The notes: a model not told the origin generated them from the sequence alone. Positions 52,611 to 62,717 are shown, counted from the first letter of the stretch. The stretch: 64,000 nt of DNA from a candidate division KSB3 bacterium (GCA_002748425.1 PDSJ01000012.1:144064-208063), one strand, 5' to 3'. Made by a program: numbers and translations.

Positions 52611-52907
52611 TTATAACTCTACGACGGAATCGTCTGAACCGTAATCGTTCGGGATGTAGTTATCGGCCTGATCGTCATTTTCCCAACGCTCTCCGTCAAG
52701 AAGGTAACGGAAACGATACGATTTGTTCGCTTCCAGTGAGACAGTGGCGCTGAAATCACCGTTTTTCAGAAGCCTCATGGGTTTATCTTCAGTATTCCAG
52801 TTATTAAAATCGCCGCAAAGTGCAGCAGTTTCAGCCCCGAATTCGGCAGGGACGCGAAAGGTGACTCGACAAAACTTGCCGGTGCTCGAATAGCTTTTCT
52901 TTAGCAT
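52611..52907 (-). CDS. Small CBM48/isoamylase N-terminal domain protein
   Basis: 98 residues, a single early-set domain: CRVTFRVPAEFGAETAALCG, then DFNNWNTEDKPM (glycogen-binding-like Trp) and FRYLLDGERWENDDQADNYI, matching AMPK-beta/CBM48 folds. Free-standing proteins of this type are common; ligand here unknown. It may bind glucan. Confidence 0.85.
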   Translation of the reverse strand: MLKKSYSSTGKFCRVTFRVPAEFGAETAALCGDFNNWNTEDKPMRLLKNGDFSATVSLEANKSYRFRYLLDGERWENDDQADNYIPNDYGSDDSVVEL

Positions 52908-53115
52908 GATGACTAACCCCTTATCGTCTGCATTCTCCTGTATTTCCTGTCAACTCATCAGCACGTTCATCAGTGCCGATTCTGCGTACTCATCCTTATT
53001 CTCTCCCCCTTATTGCATGAAGGTGACAATACTCACGACATGTATCGAGAGTCTTGATAAAATTCAACAAAAAAATAGACGCATGAGTATTTTTTTAGAC
53101 GCTCCAGATGTTCAG

Positions 53116-53156
53116 ACAGAGGCAATTCAGCCACGTAGAGGCTGAATTGCCTCTGT
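53116..53156. repeat. Perfect 17-bp inverted repeat
   Basis: ACAGAGGCAATTCAGCC and its exact complement separated by 7 nt. Neither side has an adjacent T-run, so it is not a standard terminator. Confidence 0.8.
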
Positions 53157-53201
53157 TCTGTTATGGCAAAATACTGACGTTTTCTGATGCGGTTGCGACG
53201 G

Positions 53202-53242
53202 GAGCGGGAGTCAGGCTGCGTGACAGACGCAGACTCCCGCTC
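53202..53242. repeat. Inverted repeat with nested stem
   Basis: GAGCGGGAGTC / GACTCCCGCTC (11 bp) enclosing CTGCGT / ACGCAG, giving one long interrupted hairpin of 41 nt. No T-run follows. Confidence 0.75.
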
Positions 53243-53413
53243 GAATGCGTGCCTTGTCGAGCTGAAATCTTTTCTCCTCATTATGCAGCAACGCTTTACT
53301 CAGCCCTGCATTTCTCGTGAAGATATGACGGCGGTTGACGGGGGTTCGGCTTGCTTTAAGATGGAGTTTATGGACGAATATATGAGAAATCCTGCGTTTT
53401 CGGCAAGTTTTTC

Positions 53414-53443
53414 TTGACAATCCTGCGAGATTACTCATATAGT
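53414..53443 (+). promoter_or_regulatory. Near-consensus promoter of the DUF4124 gene
   Basis: TTGACA, 18-nt spacer, TATAGT, about 73 nt before the ATG at 53516, which has AGGAGG 11 nt upstream. Confidence 0.75.
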
Positions 53444-53515
53444 TTTATTTACAGTCGTTTTTTGCAATAAAAAGGGATATTTACACATGTTTTACCACAG
53501 GAGGATTATAGACTC

Positions 53516-55048
53516 ATGAGACAGCAAGATCTTACTCGTGTACAGAGTCATGTGGTCAGCAAGATGTTTTTGAGACTTCTCGTGTGCTTGTGCATGTTAT
53601 TGGCTGCCATCAGCCCTTCTCAGGCTGAGATTTATCGCTGGAAGGACGAGAGCGGAGTCATTCATTATTCGAACGCTCTCCCGGCAAGTGGAATCAGTGA
53701 GGTCCTGGATGTGATTCCAACCCATCGTATTCCCATTGTGGAAGACGCCGACGGGCAGGTATATTATCTTAATTTGCCGGGGAGTGAGCTCACGCAGGAT
53801 ATGGCTTTTCAGGACGTCCTGGATCAGCTTAGGCTCCCGGATGACATCCTGGACGAATTGATGGAAGAGGCCGCAGCAGCTAAGCTTAAGGCAGAGCATC
53901 CTTCTACTGTGGCATTCCGCCTGACGGAACTGGAAGAGGCCCTGGAGCGAGAGATGACAAAGCGGCTGGAATGGGAGCAGGAATATCTTAGATCCCAATC
54001 TCGCAGCAAAGAGTTGCAACTGCGTAATGAACAGTTACAGCTCGCTCTTGGGGCTCTGGAAGCGAGGATCGACAGCATACAAAAAGCGCTCGCTCTGTCT
54101 GATCGCCACGCTTCAGCCATGAAGGAGCCGCAGCGTCGTCTGGGAAAACTTGAACGCCAGGTTGATGCCCTGCACACCGTCTTGACGAAACAGGATTCCA
54201 CACAGCAATTTGGGCAGTTATCGCGAAAAATCGTGCAATTGCAAGCCTTTTTGACGAAAGCGAGCAGGCAAAGCCAGGAGGACGCCGCAGAACTCAGCTC
54301 GACGCTTGATTCTGTGAAAGCGGAACAAGGTTTGCTGTTAGCGTCGTTGAGTGGCAGAGTGGATACGTTGGCAACAGGGCTTGAGCGTGTTCAGCAACAG
54401 AGTCTTGCGGAGAAATTTGATCTGTTGAGCCGTGAAATGCAGCGCTTAAAAGCCTCTCTGCCCAGTAAACGTGATAATACCGGACAGCTTCAGGCCCGTC
54501 TTGAAAAACTTGAAGCCGCCCATGAGCAGCAGATCAAGAATTTGGAACGCAAACTCCAGTCCCTTGAAACACGTAAACGCACTGAGGCGGCTCAGGTGGA
54601 TGCTCTGGCAGAGCGTGTGGCAGCGTTTGGACAACAATCACAGGACGAAACAGTGCACGTTAAACTGGCTGGTCCTGAAAGCAGCATGGCCGCTTTGACT
54701 GACGCTGCTGGCCCTGATGCTCAGAGCATATCGACACTTACAGCAATAAGCGCAGATCAGTCGGATCAACTCCGGCAGCAACAGATGCAGATTGCTCTGT
54801 TGCGTCATGAACTCGAACAATTAAAGCGTCATAGTGTTCCCCAAAAAACTGGACACGACAAAGCTGACGGTGAGCTGAGCGGCAAAGGGAAAATTACTGT
54901 CGTGGAACGCCAATACCGGCGTGGTGGTCACAAGGTGAGCAGCTTTTGGCGTGTCTGTAAAAAAATCATGGGGCAGTCTCGAAAAGCGTATGCAGGGCAT
55001 AAGGCAGAGGCTGGAAAAACAAGCCATGATTCAAGATCCCCGCACTAG
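53516..55048 (+). CDS. Exported DUF4124 / long coiled-coil protein
   Basis: 510 residues. Signal peptide (residues ~17-37, ending SPSQA) then a DUF4124 domain opening EIYRWKDESGVIHYSN. From residue ~120 to ~450 the chain is mostly coiled coil, rich in Leu, Glu, Gln and Lys heptads (for example KLERQVDALHTVLTKQ). The last 50 residues are basic. Probably periplasmic, bridging or sensing the envelope; no enzymatic motif. Confidence 0.78.
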   Translation: MRQQDLTRVQSHVVSKMFLRLLVCLCMLLAAISPSQAEIYRWKDESGVIHYSNALPASGISEVLDVIPTHRIPIVEDADGQVYYLNLPGSELTQDMAFQDVLDQLRLPDDILDELMEEAAAAKLKAEHPSTVAFRLTELEEALEREMTKRLEWEQEYLRSQSRSKELQLRNEQLQLALGALEARIDSIQKALALSDRHASAMKEPQRRLGKLERQVDALHTVLTKQDSTQQFGQLSRKIVQLQAFLTKASRQSQEDAAELSSTLDSVKAEQGLLLASLSGRVDTLATGLERVQQQSLAEKFDLLSREMQRLKASLPSKRDNTGQLQARLEKLEAAHEQQIKNLERKLQSLETRKRTEAAQVDALAERVAAFGQQSQDETVHVKLAGPESSMAALTDAAGPDAQSISTLTAISADQSDQLRQQQMQIALLRHELEQLKRHSVPQKTGHDKADGELSGKGKITVVERQYRRGGHKVSSFWRVCKKIMGQSRKAYAGHKAEAGKTSHDSRSPH

Positions 55049-55109
55049 TTTCTCATTCCTTTCAAGCGTGTAGAACAGTCCTCTGTTGCTTCCCTTGACA
55101 GCGGATTTT

Positions 55110-55159
55110 GCGATTCCGGCGGCTCGTTCTTTTCAAGCTCTTCCTGCTGCCGGAATCGC
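55110..55159. repeat. 11-bp inverted repeat between convergent genes
   Basis: GCGATTCCGGC and GCCGGAATCGC, 28 nt apart, between the ends of the DUF4124 and oppF-type genes. Possibly a two-way terminator lacking T-runs. Confidence 0.45.
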
Positions 55160-55201
55160 ATTGCTCCTCAGCTCTGGATGAGATAAGACGCTGAAGGCGC
55201 A

Positions 55202-56206
55202 TCAAGGGGAGCTTCGTTCATTTGGCAGAAAATTTCCTCCGGCACGGACCGGACACGCCACGTAATGCCCGTTCCCGCTGTCCATGAACTCTGGTTCAAA
55301 ACGGGAACAGTCATTGGTTTTATACATGCAGCGCGTATGGAAATGGCAGCCTGGAGGCGGACTCACCGGGCTGGGGACATCGCCTTCAAGGATTTGCCGT
55401 TTTTTCTCATTTCGCGGATTCGGAATCGGAACTGCTGACAGTAAGGCTTGGGTATAGGGATGCTTCGGATTGCTGTACAGCTCGTCAGATGAGGCCAGCT
55501 CGACGATTTTCCCAAGATACATGACTGCGACCCGGTCGCTCATATATTCCACTACGCTTAAGTCATGAGCAATAAACAGATACGAAAGGTTGTACTCTTC
55601 TTTCAGTTCTTCCAGCAGATTGATGACCTGAGCCTGAATCGATACGTCCAGCGCCGAGACAGGCTCGTCCGCCACGATTAATTTCGGATTCAGTGCCAGA
55701 GCACGCGCAATACCGATACGCTGGCGCTGCCCACCGCTGAATTCATGCGGGTAGCGCCGGCTGTGCTCGGGATGGAGACCGACTTTGTCTAATAACTCGG
55801 CTACGCGATCGTCGAGAGCCTTGCCTTTAGCGACATGATGGATTTTTAACGCTTCGCCGACAATTTTTCCGACCGTCATTCTGGGATTCAACGAAGCATA
55901 TGGATCCTGGAAGATAATCTGCATATCCTTGCGCAGGACGCGCATTTCCTGTTTGGGAATCTGGGCAATATTACGGCCTTCAAACAGAATATCCCCTCCT
56001 GTTGGCTCGATTAAACGAAGGATCAGCCGTCCGGTCGTGGATTTTCCGCAACCGCTTTCTCCAACAAGGCCGAGGGTTTCGCCCTTGTTCAGAAAAAAAC
56101 TGATTCCATCAACGGCATAGACGTAATTCACGACTTTTGAGAACACTCCGCCTTTGATCGGGAAGTGTTTTTTTAAATTCTGAATTTCTAGTATTTTTTC
56201 GTGCAT
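55202..56206 (-). CDS. Oligopeptide/dipeptide ABC transporter ATPase (OppF/DppF type)
   Basis: 334 residues. Walker [11 protein letters not shown]-loop [12 protein letters not shown], signature [15 protein letters not shown], Walker [13 protein letters not shown], His switch IAHDLSVV, and the C-terminal oligo_HPY extension with [11 protein letters not shown] (cysteines of the 4Fe-4S-type region). Pairs with the OppD-type ATPase 65 bp upstream. No permease or binding protein genes are adjacent. Confidence 0.93.
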   Translation of the reverse strand: MHEKILEIQNLKKHFPIKGGVFSKVVNYVYAVDGISFFLNKGETLGLVGESGCGKSTTGRLILRLIEPTGGDILFEGRNIAQIPKQEMRVLRKDMQIIFQDPYASLNPRMTVGKIVGEALKIHHVAKGKALDDRVAELLDKVGLHPEHSRRYPHEFSGGQRQRIGIARALALNPKLIVADEPVSALDVSIQAQVINLLEELKEEYNLSYLFIAHDLSVVEYMSDRVAVMYLGKIVELASSDELYSNPKHPYTQALLSAVPIPNPRNEKKRQILEGDVPSPVSPPPGCHFHTRCMYKTNDCSRFEPEFMDSGNGHYVACPVRAGGNFLPNERSSP

Positions 56207-56271
56207 TCTGGATCGGTGGGATGTTGAAGTGATGGCTTGACAAGCATAGAATACTCAATCCATCACAAACG

Positions 56272-57261
56272 TCACTCATACAGCCAGCAGCGAACCTTAT
56301 GTGTCGGATCTTTGTAAGGCTTCAGGGTTGACATTTTCTCTCGGCAGATATCCATCACCTTTGGGCAGCGAGGGTGAAAGGCACAGCCCTGTGGCAGTTG
56401 TGAAGGCATCGGCACGATGCCTTCAATCTCCTGTAAACGCTGCTTTTTGGTGGCTGCCAGGTCGATGCGCGGAATCGAACGCAGCAGGCCGATCGTATAT
56501 GGATGTAACGGATTCTCAAAAATATTATACACATCCGCTTCTTCAACAATCTTTCCGGCATACATCACAACCACTCGCGCGACACTCTCTGCGACGACCC
56601 CGAGGTCGTGCGTAATGAGAATAATCGCGGTATTGAACTCTTCCTTGAGACTGCTCATCAGATCCAGAATTTGGGCCTGAATCGTGACATCAAGGGCGGT
56701 GGTCGGCTCGTCTGCAATCAGCAGACTCGGGTTGCAGGAGAGCGCCATCGCGATCATCGCCCGCTGGCGCATACCACCGCTGAGTTGATGAGGATATTCC
56801 TTGACACGCTGCTCCGGCGAAGGAATTCCCACGAGGCGCAGCATTTCGATCGCGCGATCCAGTGAGGCTTTTCGAGAAAGTTTCTGGTGGAGCTGGATGG
56901 CTTCCATAATTTGATTGCCGATTGTAAAGACCGGGTTGAGCGAGGTCATCGGCTCCTGGAAGATCATCGAAATTTTGTTCCCGCGAATTTTACGCATGTC
57001 TTGCTGGGAGAGGTCCAGAAGGCTTCTCCCTTTAAAGCTAATGTCACCACCCGCGATCTTGCCTGGAGGTTGAGGGATCAGGCGCATGATCGAGAGGGCC
57101 GTGACGCTTTTACCGCAGCCTGATTCGCCGACCACGCCGAGTGTTTCGCCTTCCCTGACATAATAATCAACCCCGTCGACGGCTTTGGCAATCCCGTCTT
57201 CCGTGTAAAACCAGGTCTGCAAATTCGACACATTCAATAAAATATCGTTCGTCTTCTCCAC
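56272..57261 (-). CDS. Oligopeptide/dipeptide ABC transporter ATPase (OppD/DppD type)
   Basis: 329 residues. Walker [10 protein letters not shown]-loop [12 protein letters not shown], signature [15 protein letters not shown], Walker [13 protein letters not shown], His switch ITHDLGVV, and the C-terminal oligo_HPY part with [11 protein letters not shown]. First gene of a two-ATPase unit that would energise a peptide or sugar transporter encoded elsewhere. Confidence 0.93.
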   Translation of the reverse strand: MEKTNDILLNVSNLQTWFYTEDGIAKAVDGVDYYVREGETLGVVGESGCGKSVTALSIMRLIPQPPGKIAGGDISFKGRSLLDLSQQDMRKIRGNKISMIFQEPMTSLNPVFTIGNQIMEAIQLHQKLSRKASLDRAIEMLRLVGIPSPEQRVKEYPHQLSGGMRQRAMIAMALSCNPSLLIADEPTTALDVTIQAQILDLMSSLKEEFNTAIILITHDLGVVAESVARVVVMYAGKIVEEADVYNIFENPLHPYTIGLLRSIPRIDLAATKKQRLQEIEGIVPMPSQLPQGCAFHPRCPKVMDICREKMSTLKPYKDPTHKVRCWLYE

Positions 57262-57497
57262 GATCTATCCCTTACAGTAATTTGAGATGAATATCTCTGC
57301 CGCCTCTTTAAGGACAGAGGGCACACCGAATCGGGGGCGATCTTCACAGATTAATATGAAAATCACAACAGACATAAAACGGACGAAAACGTCATTTTTG
57401 TCAAGTTATTTGTCGGGAAACTTGGCACAGGGTGAAAGGGCCGATCGTACAATCTCGTTACGCGACAGGCGTGGAGATGGAGAATCCGCAAGGGCTC

Positions 57498-57983
57498 TCA
57501 GGATTCCGATTTGATGCTGCGCTCGTGTATCTGCCGGAGTACGGCGTCTCCGTATTGCCAGACAGACTCAGAATAACGGGCGTTGTGTTGCAGCTTGCGA
57601 TGGCAGCATGCATATTCGCCGGCATCGAGAAGCTGTGCAAAGACCAAAAAATTCAACATCATCAATGAATTGTAATACGGCAGCTTCGCCCGCCTGGCTT
57701 GCAAGAGCAGTTGCTTATCTTCTGATATGAGAGGAGCCTGGCGATCGATCGCACAATTGAGAAGTCTCAGATCGTTTGAAAGATCGCTTTTGCGGCAGGC
57801 GATAAGATGAAAGCCGTCATGAGACATTCCGGCTTCATCAAGAATTTCGGCAATGCTGTAGAGCTCGATTGCGCGCCGAAGCGTTTCAAGACAGCCGATC
57901 TTGCTGAGGTAGAGAAGCGAGGAGGCATCAATACATGCCTCTTGCAGCTCGTGAAATTGAATGAGATCAAAAGCGTCAAACAT
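57498..57983 (-). CDS. PIN-domain protein
   Basis: 161 residues. Acidic residues in PIN-like positions: Asp in ACIDASSLLYLSK, Glu in SIAEILDEAG, Asp in SNDLRLLNCAI and Asp in PLISEDKQLLLQA. The fold family contains Mg-dependent RNases. No antitoxin gene is adjacent, so a toxin-antitoxin role is not supported. The frame stays open upstream to 58223, but those residues are not PIN-like; ATG 57983 has AGGA upstream. Confidence 0.65.
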   Translation of the reverse strand: MFDAFDLIQFHELQEACIDASSLLYLSKIGCLETLRRAIELYSIAEILDEAGMSHDGFHLIACRKSDLSNDLRLLNCAIDRQAPLISEDKQLLLQARRAKLPYYNSLMMLNFLVFAQLLDAGEYACCHRKLQHNARYSESVWQYGDAVLRQIHERSIKSES

Positions 57984-58350
57984 ACAGTCCTGCGCGTCTC
58001 CGGGAACGTGAATTTTCAACCACAGTGTGATCAAATAGATCTTACTGGCCGGCAGACAGGAGTCAAGAGAAAAGACAGGCACGTTATAAAAACTGGATAT
58101 GCCAGGGAAATATCGGGTGAAAGAAATCTTGACAAAGACAAGATGCCTTCTACTCATATACTCGGAGCCTGCACCTGAAGGCTCATCTTCTGGCTCCGAC
58201 CTATCGCGACTTATCGCGAGCAAGTCAAAGACATCGTCGAAAAAAGTCCGCTCAAAATTTTGCGAGAAGCGTAGGGACAGTCAAACACAGGAAGAATTTC
58301 TTGATGCGATCGCTTCGTGTGTGTCAGCATCTCTTGCAGGGAGGAAGGCT
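57984..58350. other. Divergent intergenic region, 367 bp
   Basis: Contains a candidate minus-strand promoter for the PIN gene (58039-58066) and a plus-strand TTGACA at 58129 without a well-spaced -10. Open frames run through it on both strands, but neither shows domain-like sequence. Confidence 0.4.
58039..58066 (-). promoter_or_regulatory. Candidate promoter of the PIN gene
   Basis: Minus-strand TTGACT, 16-nt spacer, TAAGAT, about 55 nt upstream of the ATG. Confidence 0.3.
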
Positions 58351-59052
58351 ATGAAAAAACATGAGCTGGTGAATACGCTGGCAGAAACGCTGGCGGAAAA
58401 AGACGGCGTTCAGTTGAAAAACGCTCCGTCGGAATCCAGAAATAAATATATTAGTTGTGTGCTGACTCTGCTGACCACTTTGGAACGTGTGGGGATCGAG
58501 CTGGTTCCGTCGGAACGGAATCCGGACAAACGTCATGAAAGACTGATTGACGAGATTTTTCAAAAATGGTGTGCTGAATTTGAGATCACGCCAAATTGGC
58601 CGGACAAGATTTCGCTTGAGGAACGCTTCGATCGCTATTTTTTCCCTCAGATTCTTGAATATCTTCACCGTATTGAGGGCGATCGGGAGTATTATCAGAA
58701 TCGCTTCTATGTGATGCAATGGGCGTTCCGGAAATTTCTGAGAACCTACGACGAAGTTGCGAAAGAGTTAGAGTATGCCGATATTCAATTTCTGCCGGAG
58801 AACATTTTGCTTTCAGGAGGGGCGGATGAGCTGGAAACTCAAGGAAAGAGAAAGGTGGATGGCAGAAAGCGCGCTGATATCAGCGTTGGCTCACGCGTAA
58901 ACATCGTACAAAAACAGGATCAGCGCAGCGGAAAATTAACGGAAGGCATCGTGAAAACGATTTTGACCAAATCTCCTGCGCATCCGCACGGGATTAAAGT
59001 CCTCTTGGAAAGCGGCTTGGTTGGGAGAGTCAAAGAAATCTTGCCTGGCTGA
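58351..59052 (+). CDS. Unknown helical domain fused to a YwbE-like (DUF2196) domain
   Basis: 233 residues from the ATG at 58351 with GGAGG 6-8 nt upstream (the frame is open further upstream, but without a good start). Residues 1-160 are mostly alpha-helical and unrecognised (RFDRYFFPQILEYLHRIEGD, FYVMQWAFRKFLRTYDE). The last ~65 residues match YwbE: VGSRVNIVQKQDQRSGKLTE, then IVKTILTKSPAHPHGIKVLL and GLVGRVKEI. YwbE is normally a free protein of about 65 residues; function of the family unknown. Confidence 0.72.
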   Translation: MKKHELVNTLAETLAEKDGVQLKNAPSESRNKYISCVLTLLTTLERVGIELVPSERNPDKRHERLIDEIFQKWCAEFEITPNWPDKISLEERFDRYFFPQILEYLHRIEGDREYYQNRFYVMQWAFRKFLRTYDEVAKELEYADIQFLPENILLSGGADELETQGKRKVDGRKRADISVGSRVNIVQKQDQRSGKLTEGIVKTILTKSPAHPHGIKVLLESGLVGRVKEILPG

Positions 59053-59139
59053 GAGGAATCAGAACTTGATGTCCGTCCACTCTGGGAGGCTGGACCTGTA
59101 TCTATGGCACAGCTCCAGCTCACGTTGTCCATCACTTTT

Positions 59140-60873
59140 TTAGTGATACGCCAGACTTTGTGCGTGCAACATGGAAGCAAAGATGCCGTTTTTTTCTTTC
59201 AGTTCTTCCGGTGTTCCGTGCTCAACAACCTGTCCTTCCTTGATTGCCACGATTTTATCGGCTGCAACAACAGTCCGCATTCGGTGGGCAATGATCAAGA
59301 CAGTTTTGTTGTTAACCAGGGTGCTGATCGCCTGTTGAATCTGGCTCTCGTTTTCAGCATCAAGGCTTGCAGTGGCCTCATCCAGTAAAATGACCGGAGC
59401 ATCTTTCAGCAAGGCACGGGCAATTGAAACCCGCTGACGTTCTCCGCCGGAAAGTTTTTCGCCATTCTCACCAATAAGGGTGGCATAGCCGTCAGGCAAG
59501 CGATCGATAAATTCTTCACACTGTGCCAGACGGGCAGCTTCTTTGACTTCTTCGTCTGTTGCATCTTTTCGCCCCAGTCGAATGTTGTCCAGAACGCTGG
59601 CATTAAACAGGGCGACATCCTGGAAGACAATCGAAAAATGTTTCAGGAGCGTTTCAGGATCAATCGTGGACAGATCTTCACCACCCAGTAACACTGTTCC
59701 GCGATCGACATCCCAGAAACGGGCGGCAAGTTTGGCGACGGTTGATTTTCCTCCGCCTGAAGGGCCGATTAATGCAGTGACCTCCCCTTGTTTTGCCGTA
59801 AAATTGACGTTGTGCAAGGTTTGTATGCCTTCCTGATATGAAAAGTCCACGTCGTGAAATTCAATGTCATAATGTTGAGGATGAAATACTGTTTTGCCTT
59901 TCTGACGCGGCATCGCGTCCATTTCTTTCATACGCTGGATGCGGACATTTACGTACAGAAGCAGGGCAAAATTATTCATTGTCTCCATAAACGGATCGTA
60001 AATCCGCCCGACAAGAATGAGAAAGACCAGATAGGTAAAAACGTCGATGCTGCCGTTTACCAGAAAAAACGCTCCCGCAACAATAACGCTTGGCAAACCG
60101 AGTTTGAGCAGAAAATGGGATAGACTCAGTAGCGCGCCGCCGATCAGTTCACCATTGATCAAGATTTTTTCATAATCATCAAGCTCTGCCTCCAGCTCTT
60201 GTAAATAGCGTTCTTCCTGGTTATAAGATTTTATGTCCTGAACCATCTCCATGCCGTTCTGGATGATATCCGTCACAATGCGTCTTTTGGTATAAACACA
60301 AGCATGATCGCGGGCTATTTTTTTCTTTGAAAGATAAAACACGAAAAAGCCAGCAGGAACAACCCAGAACATGGCTGCACTCATTTTCCAGTTATAAAAA
60401 AACAGAGACAGCGTCATCACGAACATGCTGATTCCTGAGGCAAAGATTTGGGGAACTGCATGAGAGAAAAGCTGTTCGATTTGCGTTGCATCTTCCATAA
60501 TGGTGGCGCTCAAATCGGCAATATCCTTTTTTCCAAAAAATGCCATTGGTAATTGCCGTAGTGTTTCAGCCAGCTTGATTCGCCTGTTCGCACTTTCATT
60601 ATAAATTTTTGTAAATGTTTTGCCGTAGTCAATATAGGCGATCATATACATGATAGCAAAGGCGGCAGCGGCAAACAGAAGATAAAAAGTGCTAGTCCGC
60701 AGAGCTGAGGCTCCTGTTGTCAGGACAGCAAGATAGTCTTCTAAAAATGCGAACGCGGCTATAACCGGGAGCACCAGGACAATATTTAACACCGCATGCC
60801 ATATAATGGCCTGTTTTAAGTCTGCTGCGCCTTCTGCACTGAGTGCAAATTTTTCTTGAAAATATCTTATCAT
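59140..60873 (-). CDS. ABC transporter, fused membrane and ATPase domains (YbtQ/IrtB-like)
   Basis: 577 residues. Six membrane helices (residues ~20-310) of the type IV exporter fold, then an ATPase with Walker A GPSGGGKST, the KLAARFWDVDRG segment typical of the YbtPQ/IrtAB group, signature LSGGERQRVSIARAL, Walker B VILLDEATASLD and His switch IIAHRM. It probably pairs with the ABC protein upstream as a heterodimer. Its group includes siderophore importers and peptide exporters; direction of transport is not readable. AAAGGGGA ribosome site. Confidence 0.9.
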   Translation of the reverse strand: MIRYFQEKFALSAEGAADLKQAIIWHAVLNIVLVLPVIAAFAFLEDYLAVLTTGASALRTSTFYLLFAAAAFAIMYMIAYIDYGKTFTKIYNESANRRIKLAETLRQLPMAFFGKKDIADLSATIMEDATQIEQLFSHAVPQIFASGISMFVMTLSLFFYNWKMSAAMFWVVPAGFFVFYLSKKKIARDHACVYTKRRIVTDIIQNGMEMVQDIKSYNQEERYLQELEAELDDYEKILINGELIGGALLSLSHFLLKLGLPSVIVAGAFFLVNGSIDVFTYLVFLILVGRIYDPFMETMNNFALLLYVNVRIQRMKEMDAMPRQKGKTVFHPQHYDIEFHDVDFSYQEGIQTLHNVNFTAKQGEVTALIGPSGGGKSTVAKLAARFWDVDRGTVLLGGEDLSTIDPETLLKHFSIVFQDVALFNASVLDNIRLGRKDATDEEVKEAARLAQCEEFIDRLPDGYATLIGENGEKLSGGERQRVSIARALLKDAPVILLDEATASLDAENESQIQQAISTLVNNKTVLIIAHRMRTVVAADKIVAIKEGQVVEHGTPEELKEKNGIFASMLHAQSLAYH

Positions 60874-60947
60874 AAGAAATCCCCTTTTCTATGTTTCAGA
60901 CGTCTTTAACTTGCTCGGAAAGCTGCAGTTGCAAGCTGAGAGTGTCT

Positions 60948-62717
60948 CTAGATTTTCCACTTGATGGAGCTTTGATATTCATTCCACATGCGTTTATACA
61001 CACCGCCCTCGTTCAGTAAATCCTCATGTGTGCCGCTTTGAACGATTTTTCCGTGATCAATAACCAGGATTCTGTCAGCATCTTTCACGGTTGTCAGGCG
61101 ATGCGCAATCATCAGCGTGGTTTTCTGTCGGCTTAACTCGTGAAGGGCCCGCTGAATCAGATGCTCGTTTTCAGGATCGGCAAAGGCAGTGGCTTCATCC
61201 AGAAGCACGATCGGCGCGTCTTTTAATATAGCGCGGGCAAGAGCGAGACGCTGCTGTTCTCCGCTTGAAAGGTAGGTCCCGTCTTTTCCGATCCGGGTAT
61301 CAAGCCCATCAGGAAGCTGATCAATAATGTTACGGCTTTGCGATAAATCTATGGCGCGCTGGATGGCTTCTTCGCTTGCATCTGCTTTTCCGTAGGTGAT
61401 GTTTTCACGCAGCGTTTTTTTAAAGAGACGTGTATTCTGAAACACAAACGCGACACGCTCCATCAACTCTTTCCGGGAAATTGTTGTAATGTTTTCTCCG
61501 CCGATGAGGATCTCTCCGGAAGTCAAATCCCAAAATCGGGCGGCCAGGCGGGCAATGGTCGTTTTCCCACCGCCAGAAGGCCCAACGAGCGCAACAGTTT
61601 CTCCTTCCTGTACCGTAAAACTGATCCCGTCAACCGCATTTGTGCGTGCGCCTTCATAGGCAAACACAACACCTTTAAACGTCAGACTATAGGACGTCGG
61701 CTGTGCCCCGTTTTTTTCAAACAGCATCTCAGGGTAGTCCAGGACCGCGTCGAAGCGTTCGATTGCCTGCAAGGCGATATGGGAGTAGTTTTTAAAGTAC
61801 ATGCTGCGCGTCAGCAAGAGCGTAAAATTGGGGGCAATCAACAGATAAAATACAAAATCAATAAGGACGGCCGCCATATTCTGAGTCTGTCCAAGCAAGA
61901 AAATGGTGAAGGGCACGAGAAAAAACGCAGTACTTTGCATAATAACGGTATAAAATGACCATGGCTTCCTCCACATCAACGTATATGTGTAAACCATGTC
62001 TTTATACTTTGTGATGCATCCAACAAAGCGTTTAAAGGCATAGACACTTTGTCCAAAGGTTTTGACAACAGGAATGCCCCGGACATATTCTACGGCTTCA
62101 CTGCTCATATCTTCAAGGGAGTCCATATACAGTTTTTGGAATTTCTTCCCGGAAGTGGTCATCATAAAACTCATTGAGACAAATCCAAGTCCGATGGGAA
62201 TCAGTGAGACGATTCCCATGCGCCAGTCAATGATCAGCACCAGGACAAGCAAGACAAGCGGTGCAATAATACTGGCAGAAAGATCCGGCAATTGGTGGGC
62301 TAAAAATGTATGAGTCTGGCTTGCGTTATCATCAATAATTTTTCGCATTTTACCGCTCTGATGTTGATCGAAAAATCCGAGAGGCATGTTGATGATCCGG
62401 CGCATAGCTATTTTTCTCATGCCCACTTCACAGCGAAATGCTGCCAGATGAGAGCAGATCAAGGCAAAAAAGTATAAAAGCATTGCAAGAAACGCTGTTC
62501 CCAGCGTCATCCACGCATAATATCCAACGCTCTCAAGCGACATATTTTCTGCCTGTGTAAAAAATTCTCTGCTGATAAACCAGATGAAGACAAAAGGTAA
62601 AAGCCCTAACACGGAGGATACTGCTGAAAGGAGCAACGCTAAGGGAAGCAGATATTTTTTATTTCCCATATAGGGCAATAATCGTTTCAAAAGAGACTGC
62701 GTGTGTTTTTCGGCCAT
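60948..62717 (-). CDS. ABC transporter, fused membrane and ATPase domains (YbtP/IrtA-like)
   Basis: 589 residues, same layout as its neighbour: six helices (~25-310), Walker A GPSGGGKTT, RLAARFWDLTSG, a signature reading LSSGEQQRLALARAI (Ser instead of the first Gly), Walker B IVLLDEATAFADPE and MIAHRL. Asp-Pro instead of Leu-Asp after the Walker B region and the altered signature hint at an asymmetric heterodimer with one weaker ATP site. Between the TetR gene and the second ABC gene, all same strand. Confidence 0.9.
   Translation of the reverse strand: MAEKHTQSLLKRLLPYMGNKKYLLPLALLLSAVSSVLGLLPFVFIWFISREFFTQAENMSLESVGYYAWMTLGTAFLAMLLYFFALICSHLAAFRCEVGMRKIAMRRIINMPLGFFDQHQSGKMRKIIDDNASQTHTFLAHQLPDLSASIIAPLVLLVLVLIIDWRMGIVSLIPIGLGFVSMSFMMTTSGKKFQKLYMDSLEDMSSEAVEYVRGIPVVKTFGQSVYAFKRFVGCITKYKDMVYTYTLMWRKPWSFYTVIMQSTAFFLVPFTIFLLGQTQNMAAVLIDFVFYLLIAPNFTLLLTRSMYFKNYSHIALQAIERFDAVLDYPEMLFEKNGAQPTSYSLTFKGVVFAYEGARTNAVDGISFTVQEGETVALVGPSGGGKTTIARLAARFWDLTSGEILIGGENITTISRKELMERVAFVFQNTRLFKKTLRENITYGKADASEEAIQRAIDLSQSRNIIDQLPDGLDTRIGKDGTYLSSGEQQRLALARAILKDAPIVLLDEATAFADPENEHLIQRALHELSRQKTTLMIAHRLTTVKDADRILVIDHGKIVQSGTHEDLLNEGGVYKRMWNEYQSSIKWKI

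Larger units (their letters stand above)
52908..53515. other. Intergenic region, 608 bp, with two strong hairpins
   Basis: Contains two long inverted repeats (53116-53156, 53202-53242) and the promoter of the downstream gene (53414-53443). The short ORFs across it have no recognisable domain and cross the hairpins, so I call none. Confidence 0.6.

Noticed and set aside
57984..58223. 80-residue N-terminal extension of the PIN protein
   Set aside because: Sequence is not PIN-like and overlaps the open frame of the divergent gene; the ATG at 57983 has a ribosome site.
57498..59052. Toxin-antitoxin pair from the PIN gene and its divergent neighbour
   Set aside because: The genes are divergent and far apart, and the neighbour lacks an antitoxin-like DNA-binding domain; it is a YwbE fusion.
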